Positions 33,489 through 41,794 of a stretch of 64,000 nt of DNA are shown here, one piece after another. A model generated the notes under the pieces. The model made no database searches. It saw nothing but the letters and a program-made list of their open reading frames with translations, and had not been told where the DNA came from. The position numbers and the translations under genes were made by a program. The DNA comes from 58-81 sp012729145 (GTDB lineage: Bacteria; Synergistota; Synergistia; Synergistales; Thermovirgaceae). Within the stretch, counting starts at the first letter, position 1; each line of letters starts with the position of its first letter. The stretch spans positions 52,051-116,050 of the forward strand of contig JAXGIW010000006.1 of the NCBI GenBank assembly GCA_040770625.1. The letters are read 5' to 3'.

Positions 33489-33844
33489 GGCACCGCGTTG
33501 ACAGACGCAGGCTGGGCCGCTACGGAAGCCATCGGCTGGCCATGCTTTCCAACCTCACGGCAAGCCTGTTCCTGGAGGAGCGCGTGGAGACCACCGTTAC
33601 CAGGGCCAAAGAGGTGCGCCGTTTCGCCGAAAGAATGATAACCAAGGCCAAGATAGGCGACCTCCACAACCGGAGGATCGTCGCCTCAAGGATGGGTAAC
33701 GTCGAAGCCGTCAAGAAACTCTTCAACGACATAGCCGGACGTTTCAGCGAGAGGCAGGGGGGGTATACCCGCATAATCAAGACAGGGTACCGCAAGGGAG
33801 ACGCCGCCCCTATGGCCGTAATAGAACTTGTAGAGAGGTCATGA
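33485..33844 (+). CDS. rplQ: 50S ribosomal protein L17
   Basis: A tunnel-exit protein of 119 residues, with MRHRVDRRRLGRYGSHRLAM and LEERVETTVTRAKEVRRFAE. It overlaps rpoA by four bases and ecfA by four bases, so the ribosomal cluster is coupled to the transporter genes that follow. Confidence 0.99.
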   Translation: MRHRVDRRRLGRYGSHRLAMLSNLTASLFLEERVETTVTRAKEVRRFAERMITKAKIGDLHNRRIVASRMGNVEAVKKLFNDIAGRFSERQGGYTRIIKTGYRKGDAAPMAVIELVERS

Positions 33845-34668
33845 CGGAAAACTGTCTGGTACGGTTTTCCGGGGTTTCCTACACCTACCCGGAGGCTGCG
33901 GCCCCAGCTATCGCGGATATCGACCTCAAGATAGCCTCCGGAGAATGGATAGCCGTACTGGGTTGCAACGGATCAGGGAAATCGACCCTGGCCAAACACC
34001 TCAACGCCCTGCTGATACCAACGCAGGGCGATTGTTTTGTCAATGAATTCAATACACGAGGAGAAGATGGCAAACGGTCCGCAAGGCGGGCCGTCTCCAT
34101 GGTCTTCCAGAACCCCGAGAACCAGATCATAGCCGCTGTGGTAGAGGAGGACGTAGCCTTCGGTCCCGAGAACCTGGGCCTCCCCCCGGAGGAGATCCGC
34201 GCGAGGGTCAGCTGGGCCCTGGATGTTTCGGGTCTGGGAAAGATGGCCCGGAAACCCGTCTACGCCCTCTCGGGGGGACAGAAGCAGAGACTGGCCGTTG
34301 CCGGAGCCATCGCCCAGAAGCCGCCATGCCTGGTGATGGACGAGGCGACCACCATGCTTGACCCCAGGGGGAGGCAGGACCTGATGGAGGTTCTCTCCAC
34401 ACTTCACTCCGGCGGGATGACCCTGGTCTCCATAACCCACAGGCTTGAGGAGATCCTTCGATGTGACCGGTGCATAGTCCTCTCGGGGGGGCGTATCTCC
34501 TGGAACGGAACGCCCAGGGAGCTCTTCCTCCTGGGCGAAGAGCTGGCCATGTGGGGTCTGGAGGTCCCGGGGATGGTAAAGGTCTGGCGGGAACTGGTGC
34601 AAAAGGGCCTTCTGGAAGCAAAGATCCCGCCCCTGATGGGAGAAATGGTGGAGGCCCTATGTCGATAG
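33841..34668 (+). CDS. Energy-coupling factor transporter ATPase (first EcfA)
   Basis: An ABC ATPase that powers uptake of vitamins or metals by ECF transporters. 275 residues with Walker A GCNGSGKST, signature LSGGQKQRLAVA and Walker B CLVMDEATTMLDP. In Firmicutes two EcfA genes and ecfT follow rplQ in the same way, forming a shared (group II) energizing module. The start overlaps rplQ and the end overlaps the second ATPase by 10 bases. Confidence 0.95.
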   Translation: MTENCLVRFSGVSYTYPEAAAPAIADIDLKIASGEWIAVLGCNGSGKSTLAKHLNALLIPTQGDCFVNEFNTRGEDGKRSARRAVSMVFQNPENQIIAAVVEEDVAFGPENLGLPPEEIRARVSWALDVSGLGKMARKPVYALSGGQKQRLAVAGAIAQKPPCLVMDEATTMLDPRGRQDLMEVLSTLHSGGMTLVSITHRLEEILRCDRCIVLSGGRISWNGTPRELFLLGEELAMWGLEVPGMVKVWRELVQKGLLEAKIPPLMGEMVEALCR

Positions 34669-35501
34669 ATGTGAAAGGCCTCGTCCACGTCTATCACCCT
34701 GGCACCCCTCTCGAGACGAAGGCCCTTGACGGAGTAAGCTTCAAGGCTGAAAAGGGGAGCTGGGTTGCCGTGGTGGGCCACACCGGAAGCGGAAAGTCGA
34801 CGCTGGCCCAGCACCTGAACGGGCTTCTCCTCCCCACGGAGGGCTCGGTGAGCGTGGACGGTATCGAGGTGCGCCAGGGGGAGGGGTCTCTTCGAAAGGT
34901 CAGGCAGAAGGTAGGCCTGGTCTTCCAGTACCCCGAACAGCAGCTCTTCGAGGAGACTGTCTTCAAGGAGGTATCCTTCGGCCCCAGGAACTGGGGGATC
35001 CCCGCAGATACTTTGAAGGACAGGGTCGAAGAGGCGCTTGGGCTGGTGGGGATCGGCAGCGACCTCTATGAAGCCAACCCCTTCAGGCTCTCGGGGGGAC
35101 AGAAGAGAAGGGTCGCCATTGCTTCGGTTCTCTCCTCGGGTCCCGATTACCTTGTCCTTGATGAGCCGACGGCGGGTCTCGATTCCCCCGGGAGGCGGCA
35201 GCTCCTTGACCTGTTGTCGAACCTGAAGGCCCTTGGAAGGGGAATAATCCATATTACCCATGATATGGAGCTGGCCCTTGGTCTTGCCGATATGATCCTG
35301 GTCCTGGATGAAGGCAGAAGCTCTCTCTGGGGCCGCCCGGACATCATCCTGGGGGAGCTCATCGAGCGTGACGTCCGGGGTCTGGTCATCCCGGACATGG
35401 TCCGTTTTGCGGGGCGTCTCCGAGACCTGGGTTTCGAGGTGCCTCTCACCTGGGAGCCACCTGTGCTTGCAGAGGCAATATACAGGAGTCAAGGAAGATG
35501 A
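34659..35501 (+). CDS. Energy-coupling factor transporter ATPase (second EcfA)
   Basis: The partner ATPase, 280 residues, starting MSIDVKGLVHVYHPGTP at 34659 inside the previous gene. Walker A GHTGSGKSTL, signature LSGGQKRRVAIA and Walker B YLVLDEPTAGLD are present. The two EcfA proteins probably form a heterodimer with the EcfT encoded next. A longer frame upstream is not supported. Confidence 0.95.
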   Translation: MSIDVKGLVHVYHPGTPLETKALDGVSFKAEKGSWVAVVGHTGSGKSTLAQHLNGLLLPTEGSVSVDGIEVRQGEGSLRKVRQKVGLVFQYPEQQLFEETVFKEVSFGPRNWGIPADTLKDRVEEALGLVGIGSDLYEANPFRLSGGQKRRVAIASVLSSGPDYLVLDEPTAGLDSPGRRQLLDLLSNLKALGRGIIHITHDMELALGLADMILVLDEGRSSLWGRPDIILGELIERDVRGLVIPDMVRFAGRLRDLGFEVPLTWEPPVLAEAIYRSQGR

Positions 35502-36313
35502 GATTCCTTAACAACATGACCCTTGGACAGTATGTTCCAGTAGAATCACTGGTCCACCACCTCGATCCGCGTTGCAAGATCGTGGGAGTCCTCTTCTGCC
35601 TTGTTGGGGTATTCATGGTAAAGGGTCCCCTCGGGTTCCTGATGTGGGGGCTTCTCTTCCTGCTCCTTGTCTCTGCATCCCGGGTGCCTGCCCGCCTTGT
35701 CCTCTCCACGGTGAGACCTGTCTGGATCCTGGTGGCGTTCACTGCTGTCATCCATCTGTTCTTTACCAGGGGGGAGCCTCTCTTCTCCTGGGGCATAGTA
35801 GAGATAACCCGCGAAGGCGCGGTCATGGCCGCAAGGATGGGGCTGCGACTGGTGCTTCTGGTCATGTATGCGGGCCTTCTGACGCTCACGACGAGCCCTA
35901 CCGAGCTGGCCGACGGGCTGGAGAGCCTCTTCTCACCCTTTCGGAGGTTCGGCTTCCCAGCCCATGAACTGGCAATGATGATGACCATCGCTTTGAGATT
36001 CATCCCCACTCTTCTCAACGAGACTGAAAGAATAATGAAAGCCCAGATAGCAAGGGGCGCCGAACTTGAGAGGGGAGGTCCCCTTAGAAGGCTCAGGGCC
36101 TTTATACCGGTCTTGGTACCTCTTTTCGTGATCGTCTTTCAGCGGGCCGACGACCTGGCAACGGCCATGGAGGCGAGGAACTACACCGGCGGTGAGGGGA
36201 GGTCCCGGATGCACCCCCTGAAATGGTCCGTCCGTGATACGACGGCCCTTCTCTTCTCTGTTATCTTCTCCTTCGCGGCGGTGTTTCTTGACGGAAGGGC
36301 CTTGCTCCCATGA
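35498..36313 (+). CDS. ecfT: Energy-coupling factor transporter transmembrane protein EcfT
   Basis: The membrane scaffold linking the two ATPases to a substrate-binding S component. 271 residues, with several hydrophobic segments and the two EcfT coupling motifs: ARG in MKAQIARGAELERG and EARNY in ATAMEARNYTGG. No S component is nearby, so the substrate is unknown. Overlaps its neighbours by four bases at both ends. Confidence 0.94.
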   Translation: MRFLNNMTLGQYVPVESLVHHLDPRCKIVGVLFCLVGVFMVKGPLGFLMWGLLFLLLVSASRVPARLVLSTVRPVWILVAFTAVIHLFFTRGEPLFSWGIVEITREGAVMAARMGLRLVLLVMYAGLLTLTTSPTELADGLESLFSPFRRFGFPAHELAMMMTIALRFIPTLLNETERIMKAQIARGAELERGGPLRRLRAFIPVLVPLFVIVFQRADDLATAMEARNYTGGEGRSRMHPLKWSVRDTTALLFSVIFSFAAVFLDGRALLP

Positions 36314-37071
36314 GGTACGCCGCGAAGATAGCCTATGACGGCTCCCGTTTTTCGGGGTGGCAGAGACAGCCGGGAGTGACAAGGGAGACGGTCCAGGAGT
36401 ATGTTGAGGAGGCCCTTGAGCTGCTTAACAAAAGCAGGACCCCCGTCGTCGCGGCGGGGAGGACCGACAGAGGTGTTCACGCCCTGGGGCAGGTGATATC
36501 CTTCGACGTTGCAGCCCCCTGGGATCCCGGAAAGCTGAGGAACGCCCTGGACGCCAACCTCCCGCCCTCCATCAGCGTGATCCGCACGGCACCCGTAACA
36601 GAAGTTTTCAGCGCCAGGCGAAGCGCGTCCTGGAGGGAGTACCTCTATTTTGTATGGAAGGATCACGGATGCCCACCCCAGTTTGCCCCATGGGTCTGGA
36701 AGAACACCGCCCCCTGGGACAGGGAGGCCATGCGGAGCCTGTGCTCTCTCCTCAGGGGTGAACACGACTTCGGCGCCTTCTGCCGAAAGGCTGACCGCCC
36801 ACCGGGCGCAAGAAGGACGATACTGTCGGCGGCGGTCTCCGGGAAGGGGCCCCTACTCCGTTTCAGGATAAGAGGGGACAGTTTCCTTACGAACATGATA
36901 AGGATCATTTTGGGGTCCATGGACCTGGTCGCCTCAGGGAAACGGGATCTCACCTGGTTCGAGGGGCTTCTCCACGGAGGTGACAGGTGCCAGGCAGGAC
37001 CCACCGCGCCTGCATCGGGTCTCTTCCTTGCCAGTGTGGGTTACAGTCCTTCCCCATGGAATGATTCTTGA
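36310..37071 (+). CDS. truA: tRNA pseudouridine(38-40) synthase
   Basis: Modifies uridines 38-40 in the tRNA anticodon arm. 253 residues. The catalytic aspartate lies in AAGRTDRGVHALGQV, and the N terminus KIAYDGSRFSGWQRQP and the SFLTNMIRIILGSM segment are family features. It is the last gene of the co-directional block and overlaps ecfT by four bases; ecfA-ecfA-ecfT-truA order is common in Firmicutes. Confidence 0.97.
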   Translation: MRYAAKIAYDGSRFSGWQRQPGVTRETVQEYVEEALELLNKSRTPVVAAGRTDRGVHALGQVISFDVAAPWDPGKLRNALDANLPPSISVIRTAPVTEVFSARRSASWREYLYFVWKDHGCPPQFAPWVWKNTAPWDREAMRSLCSLLRGEHDFGAFCRKADRPPGARRTILSAAVSGKGPLLRFRIRGDSFLTNMIRIILGSMDLVASGKRDLTWFEGLLHGGDRCQAGPTAPASGLFLASVGYSPSPWNDS

Positions 37072-37097
37072 GGGTAACGGCCTTTATAGGATATAGT
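37068..37097 (+). promoter_or_regulatory. Possible promoter for mreB
   Basis: TTGAGG (37068-37073) and TATAGT (37092-37097, 5 of 6) are separated by 18 bases in the 108-base gap after truA. No terminator is evident between truA and mreB, so read-through may also occur. Confidence 0.4.
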
Positions 37098-37179
37098 CTA
37101 ACGGTGGGACTGAGGTAAGGGTCTTTTCGACGCTTTTTTATTCGCATGTCCGGTCACAGTTCGAAGGAGGTAGCCTTGC

Positions 37180-38223
37180 ATGTGGGGTATGGATATTGGG
37201 ATCGATCTGGGGACGGCGAACGTCCTGATCTTCATGAAGAACAGCGGTGTGGTCCTCAGGGAACCCTCCGTAGTGGCCGTGGACCAGAACACCGACAGGA
37301 TCCTGGCCGTGGGCAACGAGGCGAAGAACATGCTCGGACGGACCCCCGGCAACGTGGTGGCCATCAGGCCGCTGAAGGATGGCGTAATCGCCGACTACAC
37401 CATGACGGAGGCAATGCTCCGGTACTTCCTCAAGAAGGTCATCACCGGTTTCGGGAGAATGATGAGGCGCAGGGTTATGATATGCGTTCCCTCGGGTGCT
37501 ACTGACGTGGAGAGAAGGGCCGTCCTCGAGGCTGCGGTGGAGATCGGAGCCAAGGAGGCCTTCCTTATCGAGGAGCCCATGGCCGCTGCCATCGGGGCAA
37601 ACCTTGATATCTCCGAACCCAGGGGGAACATGGTCGTCGATATCGGTGGCGGCACCACCGACATAGCCGTCCTCTCCTACGGTGGAATTGTGGTGACCGA
37701 ATCACTCAGAGTGGGTGGAGACCGTTTCGACGAGAACATTACCCGCTTCATAAGGAAGGAGTACAACCTCGCCATCGGCGAGCAGACGGCGGAGTCGATC
37801 AAGATAAACATAGCCAACTGTTTCTCCTCGCAGCAAAAAGAAGAGACCATGGCCATAAAGGGGCGTGATCTTGTCCACGGCCTTCCGCGGCAGATCGAGA
37901 TCACCGACCGTACCGTGGCCAAGGCGATCGAGGAGACGGTGAACATGATCATCGAGGGTATCCGTCAGGTCCTCGAGAAGACCCCCCCCGAACTTTCAGC
38001 GGACATCATAGACAGGGGTATCACCCTTACTGGCGGAGGTGCCCTCCTGAAGGGCCTCCCCGAACTGATCACAAAGAAGACCCTGATACCCGCCTACGTG
38101 GCGGACTCCCCCCTGGAATGCGTCGCCATCGGGACCGGCAAGGCACTGGACGATATTGACAAGTTGCGTTCCAGCGGTTCACTTATCGGTGCTTCCCGTC
38201 GCAGGGAGAGAAGGGTCTGGTGA
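37180..38223 (+). CDS. mreB: Rod-shape-determining actin homologue MreB/Mbl
   Basis: A bacterial actin that guides lateral cell-wall synthesis. 347 residues with the nucleotide-binding motifs DIGIDLGTANVLIF, VVDIGGGTTDIAVLSY and LTGGGALLKGLPELI. The ATG at 37180 lies 9 bases after AAGGAGG. No mreC, mreD or rodA follows, so it resembles a stand-alone mbl/mreB copy; rod shape is therefore suggested but not proven. Confidence 0.96.
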   Translation: MWGMDIGIDLGTANVLIFMKNSGVVLREPSVVAVDQNTDRILAVGNEAKNMLGRTPGNVVAIRPLKDGVIADYTMTEAMLRYFLKKVITGFGRMMRRRVMICVPSGATDVERRAVLEAAVEIGAKEAFLIEEPMAAAIGANLDISEPRGNMVVDIGGGTTDIAVLSYGGIVVTESLRVGGDRFDENITRFIRKEYNLAIGEQTAESIKINIANCFSSQQKEETMAIKGRDLVHGLPRQIEITDRTVAKAIEETVNMIIEGIRQVLEKTPPELSADIIDRGITLTGGGALLKGLPELITKKTLIPAYVADSPLECVAIGTGKALDDIDKLRSSGSLIGASRRRERRVW

Positions 38224-38224
38224 C

Positions 38225-38704
38225 ATGGTATCCGGGTCTGACGGACTTTCGGAGGTTGAAATTAAGGGTACTGGTGAGTTACTATATAAACTGTGGTGGA
38301 AAGAGGGTTTACTTTTCTCCTGCCTGGGCTGTGGAAGATGCTGTCGGGGCGAACCCGGTTCGGTCTGGCTCTCACCCCGGGAGGCAGAGGACATCGCAGC
38401 CTGTCTGGGGATGGAGAGAGAGCGCTTCCTCGCCACTTATGTGACCGAACGCAGGGGGAGGAAGACTCTCAGGGAACGCCTTAACGGCGATTGTGTCATG
38501 TATGAAAGGGAAGGCGCCAGGTGCCGTATCTACGGTGTAAGACCCCTTCAGTGCAGGCTCTTCCCCTTCTGGCCCAGCGTCCTCATAACAGAGGAGAGCT
38601 GGGAGGACCACTCCCGGGAGTGTCCGGGGATGGGCCAGGGTCGGCACTGGCCGGCGGAAGAGATAGCAGCCCTGCTGGAGATGTCGCCCTTTCAGGATCT
38701 TTGA
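38225..38704 (+). CDS. YkgJ-family CxxCxxCC cysteine-cluster protein
   Basis: A 159-residue protein with the hallmark CLGCGRCC near residue 40, then CVMYEREGARCRIYGVRPLQC and a late cysteine. This family is thought to chelate zinc or an iron-sulphur cluster; its function is unproven. The ATG at 38225 begins one base after the mreB stop, so it is probably co-transcribed with mreB. A longer upstream frame lies inside mreB and is not supported. Confidence 0.85.
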   Translation: MVSGSDGLSEVEIKGTGELLYKLWWKEGLLFSCLGCGRCCRGEPGSVWLSPREAEDIAACLGMERERFLATYVTERRGRKTLRERLNGDCVMYEREGARCRIYGVRPLQCRLFPFWPSVLITEESWEDHSRECPGMGQGRHWPAEEIAALLEMSPFQDL

Positions 38705-38730
38705 CCCTTTTTCCCGGCAGTTCCGGGAAC

Positions 38731-38759
38731 TTGTCCTGGAGGAGGAATAGTGAAATAAT
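38731..38759 (+). promoter_or_regulatory. Possible promoter for lysine 6-transaminase
   Basis: TTGTCC (38731-38736, 4 of 6) is 17 bases from AATAAT (38754-38759, 5 of 6), in the 140-base gap before the gene. The AT-rich stretch AATAATAAACAAGTAATATT adjoins it. Confidence 0.4.
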
Positions 38760-38844
38760 AAACAAGTAATATTCACGGTCTCGAAACAGGAAAGAGGGAT
38801 ACCAGCGGGCATCCCAAGACAAATAAAACAGGGAGGTAGCTCGA

Positions 38845-40209
38845 ATGGCAAAGGTCGACAGAAGAGTTGAAGCGCAGAACGTTTTCGACGAGATCAGGAA
38901 GTGGCTTCTCCGGGACGGTTTCGATATCGTCATTGACATGGAGAAGTCAAAGGGTTCCCACATGATCAACAAGGTAAACGGCGAGGACTGGCTTGATTTC
39001 TACACCTTCTTTGCTTCAGCCCCCTTCGGAATGAATCACCCCAAGCTCGACAACCCTGAATTCAAGGAGACCATCTTCAGGGCAGCCATCAACAAGGTGG
39101 CAAGCTCCGACATCTACACTGAACAGATGGCCCAGTTCGTAAAGACCTTCGGAGAAGTGGCCGTTCCCGAGGGTTTCAACCACGTTTTCTTCATCGACTA
39201 CGGGACCCTCGCCGTGGAGAACACCTTCAAGGTCGCCATGGACTGGAAGGTCCAGAAGCTTCTGGAAAAGGGCAAGATAGGGAAGGGCGACGCGATCAAG
39301 GGGCGCCGGGGGACCAAGGTCATCCACTTCCACGAAGCCTTCCACGGACGCAGCGGCTACACCCTCACCGTCACCAACACCCAGGACCCCAACAAGTACC
39401 AGTATTTCGCCCAGTTCGACTGGCCCAGGGTGCTTAACCCGAAGATCTACTGGCCCCTCGAGGAGAACCTGGGGGTCGTCGCCTGGCTCGAAAGGTATGC
39501 CATCAAGCAGATCAAGCAGGCCATCTGGGACAACCCCGACGACATCTGCGCCATCATCATCGAGACGATCCAGGGAGAGGGTGGCGACAACCACTTCCGT
39601 ACCGAGTTCTTCCAGCAGCTCAGGGAGATCTGTGACCAGGAGGAGATACTCCTTATCTTCGACGAGGTCCAGTGCGGAATGGGGATCACCGGCAAGATGT
39701 GGGCCTTCGAGCACCATGCTCCTGTGAAGCCCGACATGTTCGCCTTCGGGAAGAAGTCCCAGATCTGCGGCCTGGTGGCCGGTCCGAGGCTGGACGAGGT
39801 CGAGGACAACTGCTTCAAGATCTCCAGCCGCATCAACTCTACCTGGGGAGGGACCCTGGTCGATATGGTAAGGTCCACCAGGTACCTTGAGATCTACGAA
39901 GAGGACAATGTTCTCGACTACGTGGCCAACACGGCCGGCCCGGCGCTCCTGGAAGGACTGAAGAAACTCCAGAACGATTTCCCGAAGCTGATAAACAACG
40001 TAAGGGGCAAGGGTCTGATGTGCGCCTACGACTTCGAGAACGGCGAGATGCGCAACAAGGCCCTGAAAGCCTTCTGGGCCAGAAAGATGCTCGTCCTTCC
40101 CTGCGGCGACGTCTCCATCAGGTTCAGGCCCGCACTGAACGTACCCGTCAAGGACCTGAATGCGGCTCTGGACATCTCCAGGGAAGTCTTCAAGGAGTGC
40201 TCAAAGTAG
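38845..40209 (+). CDS. lat: L-lysine 6-transaminase
   Basis: A PLP enzyme that moves the epsilon-amino group of lysine to 2-oxoglutarate, giving alpha-aminoadipate semialdehyde. 454 residues, class III aminotransferase fold. The N-terminal GEDWLDFYTFFASAPFGMNH and the IDYGTLAVENTFKVAMDWK segments match the Lat subfamily; the PLP-binding Asp is in FDEVQCGMG and the Schiff-base Lys in FGKKSQICG. GGGAGG precedes the ATG. The gene is monocistronic: a promoter-like site precedes it and a strong terminator follows. It suggests lysine catabolism in an amino-acid-using organism. Confidence 0.92.
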   Translation: MAKVDRRVEAQNVFDEIRKWLLRDGFDIVIDMEKSKGSHMINKVNGEDWLDFYTFFASAPFGMNHPKLDNPEFKETIFRAAINKVASSDIYTEQMAQFVKTFGEVAVPEGFNHVFFIDYGTLAVENTFKVAMDWKVQKLLEKGKIGKGDAIKGRRGTKVIHFHEAFHGRSGYTLTVTNTQDPNKYQYFAQFDWPRVLNPKIYWPLEENLGVVAWLERYAIKQIKQAIWDNPDDICAIIIETIQGEGGDNHFRTEFFQQLREICDQEEILLIFDEVQCGMGITGKMWAFEHHAPVKPDMFAFGKKSQICGLVAGPRLDEVEDNCFKISSRINSTWGGTLVDMVRSTRYLEIYEEDNVLDYVANTAGPALLEGLKKLQNDFPKLINNVRGKGLMCAYDFENGEMRNKALKAFWARKMLVLPCGDVSIRFRPALNVPVKDLNAALDISREVFKECSK

Positions 40210-40249
40210 GAGCATCGCTTTACCTCGTGGTGAACGATCGGTGACCAGA

Positions 40250-40281
40250 GGGCCGGAGGAGATGAAACCTCCGGCCCTTTT
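40250..40281 (+). terminator. Rho-independent terminator after lysine transaminase
   Basis: A 10-bp stem GGGCCGGAGG/CCTCCGGCCC (40250-40259 with 40268-40277), an 8-nt loop and TTTTCG. It lies 40 bases past the stop. Confidence 0.88.
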
Positions 40282-40335
40282 CGTGAAAAGAGGGCTTCCT
40301 TGTGGTAACTTTGTATTGAAGGGGGGGTGGTGAAA

Positions 40336-41523
40336 ATGATGGACCTCGTGATGGAGATGAACTGGAACCTGATAATCATGGTCGTCGTCCTCAGCGCCAT
40401 CGTCGCTTTCATCGGCGATCTCGTCGGAATGAGGGTGGGCAAGAAGAGGGTCAGTATTTTCGGGCTGAGACCCAAGTCCACATCGTCCATCATCACTATT
40501 GTCTCCGGGATCATCATAGCCATTCTCACCCTGGCGGTTCTCTCCGCCACCTCCCAGACCGTCAGGACCGCCATCTTCAGCATGAAGTTCGTCCAGAGGC
40601 AGATAACCGAACTTACCTCCCAACTCCAGGGCAGCAGGAGCGAGCTTTCCGACCTGGAGACCCGGCTTCTGGAGAACCAGGAGGACCTTCTCAGCAAACA
40701 GCTCCAGCTTGCCGCCGTAGAAGGAAGGCTTGAGGAGAGCGAGACCCGCCTCAAGGAGATCGAGGTCGAACTGAAGACAGCCAAGGATGACCAGGAAAAG
40801 GCCCTTGCGAGCCTGGCCGCCCTGGAGGAGGAGAGGACGAGGCTGGACACGGAGGTCAACGCCCTCCGGGCCGAATCGGAGAGGCTGAGGGAGGGTCTCG
40901 AATACGTCCGGGAGGGACGCATCGTCGTCTTCGCGGGAGAGATGATCGCCCAGACGGTGGTAACGGCAAATACCGACGGGCGTCGACCTACACCGGAAGA
41001 GGTGACGGAGTCGCTTTTCATCACGGCGAGGACCAACATTGCCATGCGGTCCGGGACCGATCCCGAAGACGTGAAGATCTCCCTCGACCCCGGGTCTATC
41101 GAGACGATAAGGGAGTGCTGTGCTCGCGATGCGGGGAGGGTGATCCTGAGGCTCATTGTCTCGGAAAATACTGTCCAGGGGGAGGCGGTGGCTGGTTCTG
41201 TCTCGAGGCACGAGAGCCGGAAGATCTACTACAGGGACCACCTCCTTGCCGACGAGAGCGGCATTCCCGCGCAGCTTGGCCCCGAAGAGGCGGAGATGCG
41301 GCTCTTCGCGATATTGAGGTCCGTCAACTCCAGGGCCCAGAGGGACGGGGTGCTCCCCGACCCCCTGAGGGGGACCGTCGGCAACCTCAGCGCCTCGGAA
41401 TTCTTCGATGCCGTTGATACCCTGACCAACCGTGAAAGAACGACCAGGATCATTGTCAAGGCCGAGGATGACATTTATACTGAAGGGCCTGTTCGTGTTA
41501 AAATCCAGATCCTCGATGATTGA
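40336..41523 (+). CDS. DUF3084 membrane-anchored coiled-coil protein
   Basis: 395 residues. The N terminus has two hydrophobic segments (about residues 9-28 and 47-68) with GDLVGMRVGKKRVSIFGLRP between them, a DUF3084 hallmark. A long charged coiled coil follows (residues about 85-190, many LE/EL heptads), then a C-terminal domain with LRLIVSENTVQGEAV and RTTRIIVKAEDDIYTEGPVRVKIQ. Such proteins occur in cyanobacteria, Firmicutes and Synergistota, with unknown function. Starts at 40336 and 40339 are both possible after a G-rich site. Confidence 0.82.
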   Translation: MMDLVMEMNWNLIIMVVVLSAIVAFIGDLVGMRVGKKRVSIFGLRPKSTSSIITIVSGIIIAILTLAVLSATSQTVRTAIFSMKFVQRQITELTSQLQGSRSELSDLETRLLENQEDLLSKQLQLAAVEGRLEESETRLKEIEVELKTAKDDQEKALASLAALEEERTRLDTEVNALRAESERLREGLEYVREGRIVVFAGEMIAQTVVTANTDGRRPTPEEVTESLFITARTNIAMRSGTDPEDVKISLDPGSIETIRECCARDAGRVILRLIVSENTVQGEAVAGSVSRHESRKIYYRDHLLADESGIPAQLGPEEAEMRLFAILRSVNSRAQRDGVLPDPLRGTVGNLSASEFFDAVDTLTNRERTTRIIVKAEDDIYTEGPVRVKIQILDD

Positions 41524-41534
41524 TATCGAGGTTT
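41511..41534 (+). terminator. Weak hairpin at the end of the DUF3084 gene
   Basis: CCTCGAT (41511-41517) pairs with ATCGAGG (41525-41531) around a 7-nt loop and is followed only by TTT. It overlaps the stop codon. It could be a weak terminator before the zinc-ribbon gene. Confidence 0.4.
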
Positions 41535-41560
41535 GACGGAACCTGAAGGAGATGTAGAAA

Positions 41561-41794
41561 ATGCTTATCGTTGCCTGCCAGGTCTGTGGTGAGATGAGGA
41601 TCCTTCCCGGAACGCCCGACGCTGACGGTGTGGCCAGGACGGTATGGACGTGCCCCTGCTGTGGGGCCGGCCAGGTCCTGCAGCTGCCCGTGAGCGCCGA
41701 CGCCAGGGGTGGAGAGCTCCGGCGTATCATTGCGGGGATGGGCTTCTCCTCTGCCGGAGATATTTTGAATAGAGAGGAAAAGGTCGAGCCTTGA
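41561..41794 (+). CDS. Small zinc-ribbon protein of unknown function
   Basis: 77 residues with two cysteine pairs, ACQVCGEM and WTCPCCGAG, spaced as in a zinc ribbon; the rest has no family I recognise. The C-terminal half (LRRIIAGMGFSSAGDIL) looks helical. AAGGAGATG lies before the ATG. It overlaps the following GNAT gene by four bases, so the two are probably translated together. It is a genuine gene by codon use and coupling, but its role is unknown. Confidence 0.7.
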   Translation: MLIVACQVCGEMRILPGTPDADGVARTVWTCPCCGAGQVLQLPVSADARGGELRRIIAGMGFSSAGDILNREEKVEP

